Notes: generated from the sequence alone by a model not told the origin. 64,000 nt of DNA from Perca fluviatilis (GCF_010015445.1 NC_053119.1:25757883-25821882), one strand, 5' to 3'. Positions 25,299-41,124 are shown, counted from the first letter of the stretch. A program made the numbers and translations.

Positions 25299-25377
25299 GC
25301 ACTACAAATATATTTGGGAATAGGACAACCTAGCGGGGAGCGCAGCGCATGCCGCGTACAATGTGAACGGGCCCTTA

Positions 25378-27793
<2,416 letters not shown>

Positions 27794-28027
27794 CCAGCTC
27801 TGTATTCTTGCATATCCCCGACTGTGGATCAGCACTTTTTGATCTCTCTCTTAGCACTGACTAACACAGCTAGACAAGAGACAGACATTTACACACACCT
27901 GCAGACAGACATGATTTGAGTCTGCTTAATGATGTGTTATTCCAGATTTTCCCAACCCAGCTGATGATGAGTTCAAGCTAGATCAGGCTCATTAATGGGC
28001 TTGTTGGCCGGCTGTTTGTTAGCCTTA

Positions 28028-28406
28028 AGGCCTTTTTATGGTTGTGCGTCGAATCGACGGCCTACCCCCGCAGACCCCTCTGCGTCTACGCCGGACCCTA
28101 CGCCGTAGCCTGACGTGCACCTCTCGAAAAATGTATCTACACGTCGCAGCGACGCACGTTGCCCGGCCGTTGCTTGGTAGCGTTGCATTTCCCCTGGCTC
28201 GTTTCCTGGTTCTCCTTCTCCATAAACAACGTGAAATCAAGGAGAGGGTTAACTTTTCCTGCTACAGATTTCCCACCGTGGTCAGAAAACACAGGGGAGA
28301 CACTTTGTTTCTCTCACTATGACTCTAGAGTCAGTACTTGCACCAAAGCTAATCGCCGTCACTCTCTCACTTCTCCCTCGCTCTATCACCCACTCCCCAC
28401 ACACAC

Positions 28407-28494
<88 letters not shown>

Positions 28495-28596
28495 GGCTCA
28501 ACGCACACACCAGCACACAAGTATAAACATCAGGCCACTTACGTAGGCTATGGCGAGAGCTCTGCGTGGAGCCTCCGCAGAACCATAAAAAGGCCT
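28028..28596. mobile_element. Harbinger-type MITE carrying a (CA)n tract
   Basis: TTA duplications (28025-28027 and 28597-28599) flank inverted ends AGGCCTTTTTATGGTT (16 bases perfect, then TGCG after one mismatch). The left subterminal part is rich in CGTCG/CGACG and TACGCCG motifs typical of fish Harbinger MITEs. A (CA)n array of about 94 bases (28399-28492) has expanded inside. The small arginine-rich frames crossing it are not convincing coding remnants. Confidence 0.88.
28399..28492. repeat. (AC)n microsatellite with one GC interruption
   Basis: About 94 bases of AC dinucleotides within the Harbinger MITE, with a single G substitution at 28411. Confidence 0.97.
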
Positions 28597-28599
28597 TTA

Positions 28600-29950
28600 C
28601 TCTTGGCCTCTTTTTATTTCATTCTTTCTTTCTCTGTCTGTCTCTCCCTGAGCACAACACTAAATCAAGCAGACCTTTTAATTAAAAGACACAGTTTCTC
28701 TGCCCTGACCACATTAAATAGGCTGGGCCGCCAATGGACACAAATGCAAAAGCACATGGTACCTGTCGCCTCCTTTTCTAAAACCTATACAGTAAACTGT
28801 ATATCAAACTAACGCAAAGAAAGGAGAGCTGAACTTTGAGAATGCCACCTGGTTCCTCATGCCCTTAATTCCTCCACTTGTCCAGGAGATGTAGTTAATA
28901 TACCCCCCTCATCTTGTTTGACTTTAGGAGAAGACTCTCCCTAATGCCCTTGTCCCCTTTTGAAGAGCTCTTTAAAGAAGTGCTCTTGTTCCCTGTGAAT
29001 TATACTGTAGCAGTTTATATGTCACGTGTAGTCCCATGTATAAGGGCACAAAGATGAGAGATGAGTACAGAGAGCTCACCGAGGCCGTCCCCCGGAGCTC
29101 GGGATGTGTGTCCCGACTATGGAGTGATTCATTAAGCTATAGTCCCAGGACTCGCATCAGACCTCTTCTGGTTCACACGGAGGCTCCCCACCGACGTGGC
29201 CCTTGCCTTTACATGTGCCTCACACATATTTCTTACGGCGAGGCTAAGAGTGGCTGGTGGAGAGGGGGAGAAGGGTCCTCTATCTATCTGGCCGTGTATA
29301 AGCAGTCCTGTATAAAGTGATTACTGATCTCCCTTTGGGCACTTTCACAGTTTAATGGCTAAAGCAAACTAATGGTACTCATTTCAAAAACAGCTTTTCG
29401 GCTGCTTGTGTTTTTGTTGTTCAGATGTGTTTTAAATGGATTTTAACTATTGAACATTGAATTAGCTTGGATGTGTGTGCAGTTGCACGCCCCTCAGTAT
29501 GTGTACAGTGGCCTTTCGTTCTAACTTCAAAACCCAGAGGTTGCATTGCACCCACCCACTGCCTCTTTGCAGCCCTTTGAAAAATTCACACTCTGCTGAG
29601 TACACCCACATGTCCCCTCTCGCACACATGTGTACATGCAGATGCTTCCTAGGGGGGATAATTAGTGGCAGATTCTTCAGTGATAGAGATCTGATGAAGT
29701 TGCTTTAGCTGTAATGCTCTTTTCCAATCCTCCTCAGATGAGCCAAACACACATACCGCACATTTTTTTCCCCCACATATCTGCACATCATATTTGTGTT
29801 AGTGTTAGTCTGTGTGTGATTAATCTCTGAGGGCCAAAGGTGATGGGGTCAGAGTGGAGATGCCTGTGAAGCTAATGACAGTGATTAAGAGGAGGGGTCG
29901 GAGGTGTTTACCCTTCTTCAGGTTCTCCACCTCAACATGCTGCCCCCCCC
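28600..29950. other. Non-coding stretch; GC-richer patch at 29040-29260
   Basis: No gene was seen. The patch 29040-29260 is of noticeably higher GC and complexity and contains a CGGGA/TCCCG inverted pair near 29100-29116. It may be a regulatory or conserved piece, but nothing identifies it. Confidence 0.4.
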
Positions 29951-29960
29951 CACACACACA

Positions 29961-30029
<69 letters not shown>
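29951..30029. repeat. (CA)n microsatellite
   Basis: CA dinucleotides with one CCC interruption near the left end, preceded by a run of eight C. Confidence 0.97.
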
Positions 30030-30032
<3 letters not shown>

Positions 30033-30179
30033 GACTGCATGGATGAGTGACTTTCACATAATACCATATAGTAACCTTTCATGTTTGTTAAAAAATAGAG
30101 ATTCTTTGTGTGTGTTAGATATTGCAGGTTTGTAGAGAGACTAAAATATGTATTCTATAATACTGTAGCACTCTCCCGA

Positions 30180-30780
30180 AAGGTAGCTCTTATTCATTTT
30201 AAACTTGCACAGCTAGTTATTTAAACAATCAAATATGTGGCTATTAGCAAAAGCATTAGGTAATGGATCGCCTCATTTAGCTGTGCAGTGCGTTGTAGGG
30301 CAAGTTCAAATGTGCCTTAAAGCCTCTATTGCAATATTATTTGAAACAGCCATGTTTGCTCTTATTCATTTATCTCATAATATATAAGCCTTTGTCATTT
30401 TCCAAGGCTATTATTAAATTTCATGAACCTAAAAAAAATCTCTAGTGGCACATGACAATAGCCGACTTGTTTGTGATAGGAAAGGAAAATGGTGCGTTTG
30501 CATTATTCAACAAAGGCAATATTTAACTTCCAAAGTTCTTCAAATGGTAATCATTTGGATGAGTGATTAGTCCAATTATAATAACACAAATAATGGTCTG
30601 CGTTTATGTTAGTTCAGCCAGTTAGTGAAAACAAGTTAATTAAGCCAAGCCACATTAGCCTACGAGATATTATTTTATTTGGACATGTAATAGCTTTTAA
30701 ATTGTCTGACTGCTCACATATTTCCAATCAAAAATTGCAAATGATCCCCATCATATTAAAATCACTGGTAGCATGATTTT
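30180..30780. other. AT-rich complex sequence, candidate conserved non-coding element
   Basis: A 600-base stretch free of simple repeats and of recognised transposons. It is rich in ATTA/TAAT cores and has CATTATTCAACAAAGG, a SOX-like AACAAAGG motif. Composition and motif content resemble developmental enhancers, but this is a hunch that needs alignment. Confidence 0.25.
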
Positions 30781-31237
30781 ATAGGGGTTCCCCCAAATTC
30801 CCCAAGCCTGTACTGATATAGGAGTTAAATCCACATTCTCAGCCCAGCGAAGGGGTGAGACCAAACTAAGGGCTGAGGTCTTTTAAATGGGTTTTTATCA
30901 ACCTCATTCTTTTTCAAAGGTGCTTTTCTTGCTCTGCTCGCTTTCCTTTTTCCACCAGCATCTTCCTGGCTCCCCTCACCCCTCCCTCATTTTCATTTCC
31001 ATTCTCTTATTTTTTTCTACCCGTCTAACTCTCCCTTCCTGTCCTCAACCCCCTTCACCACTTTTCCTGTGGCTTCCAGTGTCACCCTGCTATTTCTCTC
31101 TTCCTCCATCTCTCTGTATTACCCTCAGCCTAAAGTGATCACCGTTGAACACGTCTCCCTCTCTAGCTTTGCTCCATACTATATCCTCACTTATCTCTGT
31201 GAATTTAATAAAATGGAGTTCAAGAATGACCTATTCC

Positions 31238-31272
<35 letters not shown>
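31238..31272. repeat. (TAG)n trinucleotide repeat
   Basis: About 11-12 units of TAG/AGT. Confidence 0.97.
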
Positions 31273-31576
31273 TGGGATCATCCTAACCCCCTCTCTTTCT
31301 ATATATCTTTATTTGTGTCCTTGCTGTTCCTTTCCCCTGACTTCTTTATTTCTGTATCTTCTAGTGATTCATGCCTTAAAAGACTGTTTGAAGTATTATT
31401 TCATTACCCTCACTCCTGTCTTTGACTCTTAATCCTATTCTTCGCACACAATCAATATAGCTGTAAATGCATTTCTTCCCTTTAATCAGTATTGTTATCT
31501 CCCACAATCCTTTCTGTATTACATTTCTGTATTCTGCAGCCTTACCTATTTAAATGGAAAGGCCTGGATGCACATT

Positions 31577-31748
<172 letters not shown>

Positions 31749-32309
31749 TTGGGGCTGTTTTACTGGTCTCTGAGTATAATGCACAAATGCTGCCTGTAGC
31801 CTTGCTCATGGGTTAGCCTAGTCAATAAGGGAAATACATGTGTGCTCTGGAGAAATTATCGGTCACAAATCCACTTCACTGATGCTGAATATAGTCACAC
31901 ACACGCACACATCGAGCACATGCAAGCACACCACATGCGCTGGCACACCCGGTGAGTTCAGACAGCATGTCAGCATTTCACAGTAAATATTTCCAATCAA
32001 GACAGTGATGCTGAAGTGTTGGCATGCTGGTGGGGAGAGGGGGAGTGCCCGTTATTTATATACCCTGTGTGCGTATTACTGCACTTGGTTGCCCTCATTG
32101 GTGGACACCATTATAGTCCCTTATGGTCACCATGGTTACTGAATATTAGTATGTGCAGATTGAATAGAAGCTTGCTGAAAGTCTTTCTGCTCAATACACT
32201 TTTGTTGCCCCTGCTCTGGCCTCTTTCTAATTGTTTTTGATATCTCCATCATGCATTTCTTATTTCATTCCAATAATGGCTACAGGCTTCATCGTTTTTT
32301 CCCCAACAG

Positions 32310-32402
32310 CTGCGATGAGAGAGACAAAGATAGAAAGGTCTCTAGAAGAGAGATGGACGAGGCTGATAATGGAGGAAGATGCACCTTGTTCACTAATCCA
32401 CT
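32310..32402 (+). other. Possible cryptic exon with strong splice sites
   Basis: A pyrimidine-rich tract ending TTTTTTCCCCAACAG (to 32309) is followed by 93 bases and then a perfect GTAAGT donor (32403-32408). Joined after the single base left by the kinase exon (phase 1), the 93 bases stay open, reading AAMRETKIERSLEERWTRL and onward. Length divisible by three keeps phase. Nothing in it resembles BRSK protein, and inclusion would split the ATP loop. It could be a pseudo-exon, an alternative first-exon segment or chance. Confidence 0.25.
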
Positions 32403-32534
32403 GTAAGTTTCACTGTGCCTTTTGAAACGCCAGGCCACGTCACGCTGGGGGACTGCTTCTCATTGAAGGGAATATTATGTCATCAAAGGCCCAAGGGAAT
32501 GGTGCAGATTTCACAGAAATGCAGAGAAGATCAG

Positions 32535-32725
32535 AATTAGAATTAGCTGCAGCAACATCTATTTTCATTATCAGTTAATCTGTCAATTATTGTTTAAATG
32601 TAGTGATAAATCGTTTGGTCTACGTATAAAATGTTAGAAAATAATGTCCTTGGCCTTCACACTTTCCAGAGCTTAAGGAGGCACATTGTTTGTTTCGTCT
32701 GATCCAACAGTCCAAACTTACCATA
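32535..32725. repeat. Dispersed teleost repeat (TTTTCATTATCAG...TTTGGTCTA type)
   Basis: The order AGCTGCAGCAACATCTATTT, TTTTCATTATCAGTTAATCTG, TCAATTATTG, TCGTTTGGTCTA and AAAATGTTAGAAAAT follows a high-copy fish repeat I recognise (usual form: gctgcaactaacgattatttt and onward). The copy is diverged and its boundaries are approximate. Confidence 0.55.
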
Positions 32726-33437
32726 GTGAATCCCCATTGGTGAGGTCCACTCTGAATGAAGGAAGATTTTAGAACATGGGGATGGAGATCTGTGCCGTGT
32801 GAGAGAGGAAAATATGACTATGATTTTACTTTGAGAAAGTAAGTAGAAGGAAATGTGTGGAAAAAGAAGAAAGCGAGTATAGAGGAAAAGAATAAATGGA
32901 TGGATAACCCATGAGAGAAAAAGAGAGTGAGTTTATCTACAAGGATTAAATCTCATTCTGGCCTGGCCCTGCGAGATTACCAACTTGCCCACTCGAGTGC
33001 TACTGTATGAAGGCGCAGGCAGATTAGGCACGCGCACATGTGTGCGCACAACCACACACGCACTCACACACACAAACAATATAGTGGATTAGGCCTCACT
33101 GCTGACCTAAGGGCCAGGGTGAAGCAGATGGCTGCCCTTTTGTATTGTTATGTAACCTTACTGAGAACCAATCCACATGCAAACACAACACATTTTTCTG
33201 ACACTCATACACACAAACTCACACGTATGCATACATTATACTTCATAATATTTGAGGGATTTTAAGTTGCCAGATCAGAGTTTGAAAAAACAGTGGGGGA
33301 CAACTGAAAAGGAGGGTGATTGGAGTAACGGAGATGAAATGGAGAAGTAAGACAGACAGACCTTCAAGAAGTGGGAGAGCAGTGGCAGCGTGCCAGGAGG
33401 TTTGGAGAAGTGCCAGATAAGCCTGCTCATACACATT

Positions 33438-33440
<3 letters not shown>

Positions 33441-33495
<55 letters not shown>

Positions 33496-33626
33496 ACAGT
33501 GGGGTGCTGGTGCGAGCCAAGGTGACCTGACTAGGTGATGGGAGGGTCACCATGCCAACGGGGCTGACTGATGTCACCGCGGCGATCTGTCAGAGGCCAC
33601 TAAAAGAGAGGGGTGATGGGCCAGTG

Positions 33627-33690
<64 letters not shown>
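33441..33690. repeat. (CA)n and (GT)n inverted pair
   Basis: A CA tract at 33441-33493 and a GT tract at 33629-33690, separated by 135 bases. The two are reverse complements. Confidence 0.96.
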
Positions 33691-33691
<1 letters not shown>

Positions 33692-34238
33692 ATGTGGTGG
33701 CAGGATCTGTGTGTACTGGAGAGTCAGATGGAATCAGGCCCTCCGAGTACTCGCTGACAAGCTGACATTGAGGAAGTCTGTATTGTACAATATGGGGCCG
33801 TTGTATGGCAAGAAACTCATTAACTGTGGTTGGTCTTTGTGCTGCTCTGAAGCAGAGATACATAGGTGCGTTTCAAAAGAATACAGCAGGTTTTGGGGAG
33901 ATAAAGTGATCAAAATAGCTTTTAACATATCCAAAATTACCCATGTTGTGCAATATACTAACTGAAACATCAGGATAAGGCTAGTATATTTTTAAAGTAA
34001 CAGTTCGGGGTACTGGTTAAATACAAGGCTAAAGCCAGTGGCCAGTTCGCATTCAGTGATTGATGAAAAGATTGCAACCTGTATATTGTACACGCATAAT
34101 GTGTATTTCTGATATACTGTATACACAAAATAGGGATCTGTGAGAAAATCTGTACTTTACCATTCTTGAAATTTGGAAATATGAAAGCCTTTGGAGCATG
34201 CAACAATGTGAACAGCTGTGAGAACACGTTTTCTTTAA

Positions 34239-34797
34239 AGGTCCCGTGTTTTTTTATATAGAAAAGCATCCAAAGAGCACCATGTCATGGTGCTCTTTGG
34301 ATGCTTTTCTATAGACCTTAGTGGTCCCCTAATACTATATCTGAAGTCTCTTTCCCGAAATTCAGCCTTGGTGCAAAATTCCTGCCCCTAGAGCCAGTCC
34401 CACAATGAGCTTTCCTTAGGATGTGCCATTTCTGTGCCTGTAGCTATTGAGGAGGAGAGAGGGAGGGGCAAGGTGGAGGGAGGGGGTGTGGCCTTGACCA
34501 ACTTGACCACTTTGCTCATTTGAAAGCCATGATGTCTCTATCTCATGGGTTGGCCAAATTCTCTGTGCGGGCAAAGCAGAGAAAGGGGAGGTAACCTTGC
34601 TCCTTATGACCTCATAAGGAGAAGATTCCAGATCGGCCCATCTGAGCTTTCATTTTCTCCAAGGCAGAGCAGGATACCCAGGGCTCGGTTTACACCTATC
34701 ACCATTTCAAGCCAATTGGGGACCATAGGCAGGCTGGGGGAATGCATATTAATGTTAAAAAAACTTCATAAAGTGAAATTTTCATGCCATGGGACCT
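34239..34797. mobile_element. TTAA-type MITE, copy 2 (complete)
   Basis: TTAA duplications (34235-34238 and 34798-34801) flank inverted ends AGGTCCC and GGGACCT. The 559-bp body matches copy 1 at 2907-3372. Unlike copy 1, the left subterminal part contains an inverted duplication forming a hairpin (34257-34313). There is no coding capacity. Kolobok/piggyBac-like class by target site (inferred). Confidence 0.92.
34257..34313. repeat. 28-bp perfect inverted repeat, 1-base loop
   Basis: The arms 34257-34284 and 34286-34313 are exact complements around one T. The right arm is the normal element sequence shared with copy 1. The left arm is an extra inverted copy of it. Confidence 0.97.
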
Positions 34798-35009
34798 TTA
34801 ATAACTCACTACTTGTTGGTGTAGACGGCCGCTGTGAGAGACTTTTTTTCTTTAGCGGAAATAATTTGTCCACCTAAGCCTCAGTGGTCGTTTGCCGTGA
34901 ATCACCTATATCTTTTCTCCACTCGTTTCAGTCGGTCTGTATTTGAAACCGTGATTCATTCGGAAAGGTCTCTGTCAGTCTTGGTGAGATTCTTTGTTTT
35001 GCTGTCACT

Positions 35010-35170
35010 AGGGGCATAGCACAAAATTCTGGGCCCTGTGGAAAGTATTTCTCTATGGGCCCCTCACTTCATCCACAGCTATTCATTTTAGCATCTTTTT
35101 GGGCCCTCCTCACATAAGGGCTCTGGGTACTGAGTCCCCTTTCCCCTCCAGTCCGACACCCGTGGCTGTC
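35010..35170. repeat. Probable dispersed repeat (GGGCATAGCACAAAATTCTG type)
   Basis: The text GGGGCATAGCACAAAATTCTG, then GGGCCC repeated three times and CAGTCCGACACCCGTGG, resembles a common fish element. Only one copy is in this window, so identification rests on memory of the motif. Confidence 0.35.
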
Positions 35171-36099
35171 ATCTATGCTGTCCCATATACGCCTGCTTCA
35201 TTATTAGCAGCTAGCTAGGTGGCAAGGGGCTCATAATCTCCTTCCCTCCTCAGTCCCCTGTCCCTGCTCCCTCAAGGATGAGACTGCAGACAACACAAGA
35301 AGCTAATTACCCACAATGATTCACTGGTCTCCATTACACATCACAGAGACCGACAGATAGACAGCAGGGTGATCTAACCAATCCCTTTGGGTCTGGATGA
35401 CACCACACTCATTTGTATATTCACACAAACCAAAAACACAAAGGAACTTGAGCATATACGGTATGCATTCAGATGCACGTCATGTTCAGTGTCATTACCT
35501 AAATGCCTTATGTTCACACAAAACGCTTGCTCATCATTTCTTTTAGCCTGTACTATGTCCCAGACCTCTGTGTTAAGGGTAATAAAAAATACTAATATAC
35601 ATGATGTCCTTTAGCTTTACATTTGATGCACGCTAGGATTTCACATTGGGTTAGGGTTAGGTGTTTTTGTAGACATGACGCAGTACTTAAATTTTTTAGT
35701 GTACTGTAGTGCCAAGAGGGGCACATACAAATTCAACCATGCTGTGACACAGTGAAGGATCCCTAGGAAAGAAAAAAACAAAATATGGGGGGGATAAAGA
35801 AGGCTTAGACAGAATTACTGTCAGAAGAAACCAAGAAGAAGTGTTTGAATGTGACCCAGAAGTTGGAAGCTTTCTATTGATTTTTAATTCACTACTAGAA
35901 GGCCTTTGAAAGCTCATTGGGGAATTTAGTGTTTATGTGGAGTGTTTATAGGAACAAGCTCTGAGTAAAGGTTTTCCACATCATATTTTACACAGTTAAT
36001 TGCCCAGCAGTTATCCTTAATAGCCATAATGCTTAAAACTATGGACTAAAATGGTTTGGGTAATAAAAACCCTATGAAGTGATAAGTCATATGGCATAT

Positions 36100-36230
36100 A
36101 CACATGGCATTAAAATGTGTCTCGTATCCAGATTGTATCGAATTGTGATTTAACCTGATTTCATTTGCACCTGGTATTAATATGTGTCTCCAGTGTCTAC
36201 ATTGAGATCCAATTGCTCTGTCCAGCTCAA
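36100..36230. repeat. Decayed transposon end (ATTAA-ATGTGTCTC motif pair)
   Basis: GGCATTAAAATGTGTCTC (about 36106) and GGTATTAATATGTGTCTC (about 36173) are near copies, each followed by a GATTGTATCG or GATCCAATTG-like segment. The pattern resembles termini of a fish DNA transposon with clustered GATC motifs. Boundaries and class are unresolved. Confidence 0.35.
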
Positions 36231-36785
36231 ACAACCGAACGTCCCTCTCCAGCAGTTGACGGTTGTTTTAGAGGCGAGGCAGCTGTCTGGCTGCTGCTGC
36301 TGCACAGAGGAGCTGCATCGCTGCAAGCCAGCTATAGTGCACTGCAGGACAGATAGACATGTTGCCAAGGTCCCACTTTTGAAATGCAGTTTCGGGAATG
36401 TTTTGGAGGTGCACAGTCCACCAGCACCACCCACTCTCGCCTGCAGCTCCCTTTGGGTCGAAACCTGGTCAAAACGCAGCAAAAGATAAGCTCACGATCT
36501 CTGGCTTGTCTCAGTGTGAGGATTCTTCTTGGGAAAGTATTCAGCAACCGCTGTTACTCTTGACTCTTGACTGCGTTTTTGGTTTCTAGTTTTAGTTCAT
36601 CTCTTATTTATAAGTACATATCTGCACATGCATACATATTCAGGCCAAGATCGGTGCTGGGATGATCGGGGCTCCCATTACTATCTGTGGAGAGTAAAGG
36701 AGGGGGGCAGTGCTCAACCTCAGGCAGTGAGGTGAGTGAGGCCAGCCTAGATTTTGGGTGACGCACTCACACGCATGCGTTGCAA

Positions 36786-36787
<2 letters not shown>

Positions 36788-36875
<88 letters not shown>
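36788..36875. repeat. (AC)44 microsatellite
   Basis: Perfect AC dinucleotides over 88 bases. Confidence 0.98.
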
Positions 36876-36879
<4 letters not shown>

Positions 36880-37664
36880 TGATACACGCACATTGAAACT
36901 CCCTTGCAGACAGAGTGATAATGATAGTCTTGCATCCATTCATTTTTCTTTGAGAACAGTCATTAGTGTCATCACTGTTCCTCTCTGAATCACTTACTGT
37001 CAGTTCATGACACATACACACAAACACAAAGACACACGCTCTCACTCACTTTAGATGTAACTTACCCTTTCAACCTCTGCTTCTGTATTTCTATTTTTCC
37101 TTCACCTCCCCTGCTACTGGTGAATCCCTGACATGACAGAGCACCCCTCTCCTTTGGCCCCCCATGGCTGCCTGTCAGCCAGCAGACAATAGGGACCGAG
37201 GCACATTTGCCTTTCTAAAGAGGCAGCGCTGCTTCACCCTTCCTACCACACTTCCTCTCTCTCTCTTTCTCTCTCTCCTCATCATCCTCTTCGCTCCGTC
37301 TTTCCCCCATCGCGTTCTGTCAACGGTGATACCTGTGTGTGTCTTCCTGGGTGTGTTACAGGAGGCCTATCAGTGAGCAGAGAGCTGTGTGATTGGGTTA
37401 AACACAGGGATTCAAATGAGGTAAAGGCCAACCATGCTCTCTCATGTGACCAGACTCATCACTGTGTGCATGCCAGATAACAAAAATAAAGGTCAGAAAT
37501 AGGTAGAGCAAGCACTCCCACAGATGCAATGTTTATTTTATATTAACAGCAAGTGTGACACGCTGAAGGAGGCAGAACAAAAAAAATTCAGTTTGAGTGG
37601 ACTTTTGCTATTGATTAAATAAAAGGAAAACTGCATACCTATATACCTGTATTGCCTAGTGTTA

Positions 37665-37800
37665 GATGAGAAGACTGATACCACTCTCATGCCTGTATGG
37701 CAAATATGAAGCTACTGACAGCAGCCAGGCTAACTGTTTCCACCTGTTTCCAGTCATATTGCTAAGCTAAGCTAACTGGCTGCTGGCGGTAGCTTTAATA
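37665..37800. repeat. Dispersed repeat fragment (GATACCACTCTCAT type)
   Basis: GACTGATACCACTCTCATGCCTGTATGG is shared, with changes, with 53745-53800 (GATCGATACCACTCTCATATCCGTATGG). It continues AAATATGAAGCTACTGACAGCAGCC and GCTAAGCTAAGCTAACTGG, a very common percomorph repeat. The terminal AGGAATAGTT block is missing here. Confidence 0.6.
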
Positions 37801-38323
37801 TGATTGCAAGAAGTAGTAGTTTTATTATTTGTTCTGTAAAAAGATAAAGTTTTCTACTTTAATCCAACACTTGCATGAACATCTGCCTAAAATGTGTGTC
37901 AGGTTGTGCCCATATATTAATTATTAATTAATAAAAAGGATTCATTTTTTCCAAACAAAAATATTGGGAGAATAAAATGGAGATTGCTAGAGGGAGAAAT
38001 ACAGGTTAAATGCACAAAGAGGGAGACATATCGAGATTCTCCATCAGTAGCCCTGCCCCTCTCCCTTAGGGAAACAGATTTATGTTTAAAACATCACTCT
38101 GACTGAGCCAGGTTCAGCTAGAGTTAAATGCTTTGATCAACATGCTCTTTGTGCTGTGTGTCTGACCTACGTGTGAGTTACACGGGGCTTCTTAAGTTTG
38201 GATGCTGCTCAGCTCAGCATGGGGACTCGGCAGTCATGCAAACTGAGGTCTGCTCAGGCTGGGTCTTGAGTGTGTGTGTGCCCCGGGCGCTTCTTCCTGA
38301 GTGGTCCCTGGGTGCTCCTCTAA

Positions 38324-38325
<2 letters not shown>

Positions 38326-38385
<60 letters not shown>
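38326..38385. repeat. (CA)30 microsatellite
   Basis: Perfect CA dinucleotides over 60 bases. Confidence 0.97.
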
Positions 38386-38386
<1 letters not shown>

Positions 38387-38928
38387 CATTTGTACACATA
38401 CACCTGGGGATTGACATATGCATGCACACGCAACATGTACGCATGCATCCATATGGATTAGACAAAATGTGCACGCACATTCACATAGACAGACAGGCGT
38501 GCACAGTATGGCCCCAGGCTGCAGGGATCAGTGAGGTGCTTATGAAGTTCTGAGGTAAGGGTGAAGACAGGGTGAATACAACTTACACTGGCAGAGTATC
38601 ATTTCAGGTCACAGCTCTAAACACTGTAAACTCACCACGGTGGATTACTGATCCAAACTTGGTGTCAGTTGAGCTCAGTAATCTTGATAATCTAGTCTAA
38701 AAAATGTTTTCCAAAATGCAGCATATATAGTATAAAATGTTCCTGCAAATTATCCAAAACATTTTCCAAGACGAGTGACTTTCTTTATTATTGTGACTCC
38801 TGGCTACTGATTGACACGTCATCCTTTTTTAATGCACTTGACCTGATGATGTGTTTTCATCATTAGACTGCAGTTTGATGGTGGTGAATCCTCTTGAAGC
38901 GGATTTGTTTTCCTGGCCTAGATCAGGG

Positions 38929-39078
<150 letters not shown>

Positions 39079-39349
39079 CAGAACTGCAGAGCCCCAGTGA
39101 AGTTGATTCCTGTCAAGCCCGTAGCACCACACTCAGACAGGGCTTGACCAAGCGTTTAAACGCTGCTCTAGGATTTCCCGCTAGTATGGGCTGAGTGAAA
39201 GTGTCAGTCATTGAGGTGTGTTTGCGTCTGTTTGTGTGTGTGTGTGAGAGAGCATGTGTGTGTGGAATTGGTAGAATTGATGAAAAAGGTTGGAAGGCTA
39301 GCTTTTAGCATTAGAGACCGAGAACATGTTGGGTTCAGCAGGGAAGAAA

Positions 39350-39780
39350 AGGGAATGGTGGACCCAAAATGCAGAGAGCAGGCAGGCAGGTAGGAGTAAG
39401 TTGAAGACGAGGATTTATTCGACCAGTAAAACGAAGTACAAAACAACAAAGGAATTCCAGAACGCGGCAGGCAAAAAGGCAAATCCAAAAAGAAGTCCAA
39501 GTCAAAAATGGGGAATACCGGAACACAAAGACAAACGCACAGGAAAAATAAACTGGCGACAAGACTCACACAATCCAAAGTGAAACACGGTACAATGATA
39601 AATAAATAAAACAGGAAACAGAACATATAGACACACGGGAAAACAAGACAGGAACTACAGCTAGACAAGACAAGGGAGGAAACACGAGCTACAACAGAAA
39701 ACAGAACAAATACACAACAAAAACAAGAAACAAGAACAGAACCTCAAAACCAACAGAACCCAAACCCAAAACCATGACCG
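39350..39780 (-). mobile_element. Possible retroelement terminal segment (solo-LTR-like), minus strand
   Basis: On the minus strand this A-rich plus-strand block becomes T-rich. It starts at CGGTCATGGTTTTGGG, includes AATAAATCCTCG (a polyadenylation-type signal) and ends at GCATTTTGGGTCCACC, the kind of end I associate with fish gypsy-like LTRs. No coding remnant or target duplication was found, so this is tentative. Confidence 0.3.
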
Positions 39781-39789
39781 AACAAGTGA

Positions 39790-41124
<1,335 letters not shown>

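Larger units (their letters stand above)
23597..25374. mobile_element. Internally deleted PIF/Harbinger transposon
   Basis: TTA target duplications (23594-23596 and 25375-25377) flank inverted ends: AGGGCCATTCACATTGGACG on the left and GGGCCCGTTCACATTGTACG read inward from the right (16 of 20). A MADF-like ORF start points inward from the left (23877) and a transposase N-terminus points inward from the right (25298, minus strand). That convergent pair is the classic Harbinger layout. The 1778-bp length and the AT-rich, non-coding middle (about 24000-24970) show that most of both genes has been lost. A 27-bp perfect hairpin sits at 23728-23792. Confidence 0.88.

Noticed and set aside
28038..28322. 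Arginine-rich frames on both strands in the Harbinger MITE
   Set aside because: They are produced by CGTCG/CGACG terminal motifs. No match to Harbinger proteins is visible.
39204..39668. 154-codon minus-strand frame rich in F, L and C
   Set aside because: It lies in an A-rich plus-strand repeat block. The hydrophobic look is a compositional effect.
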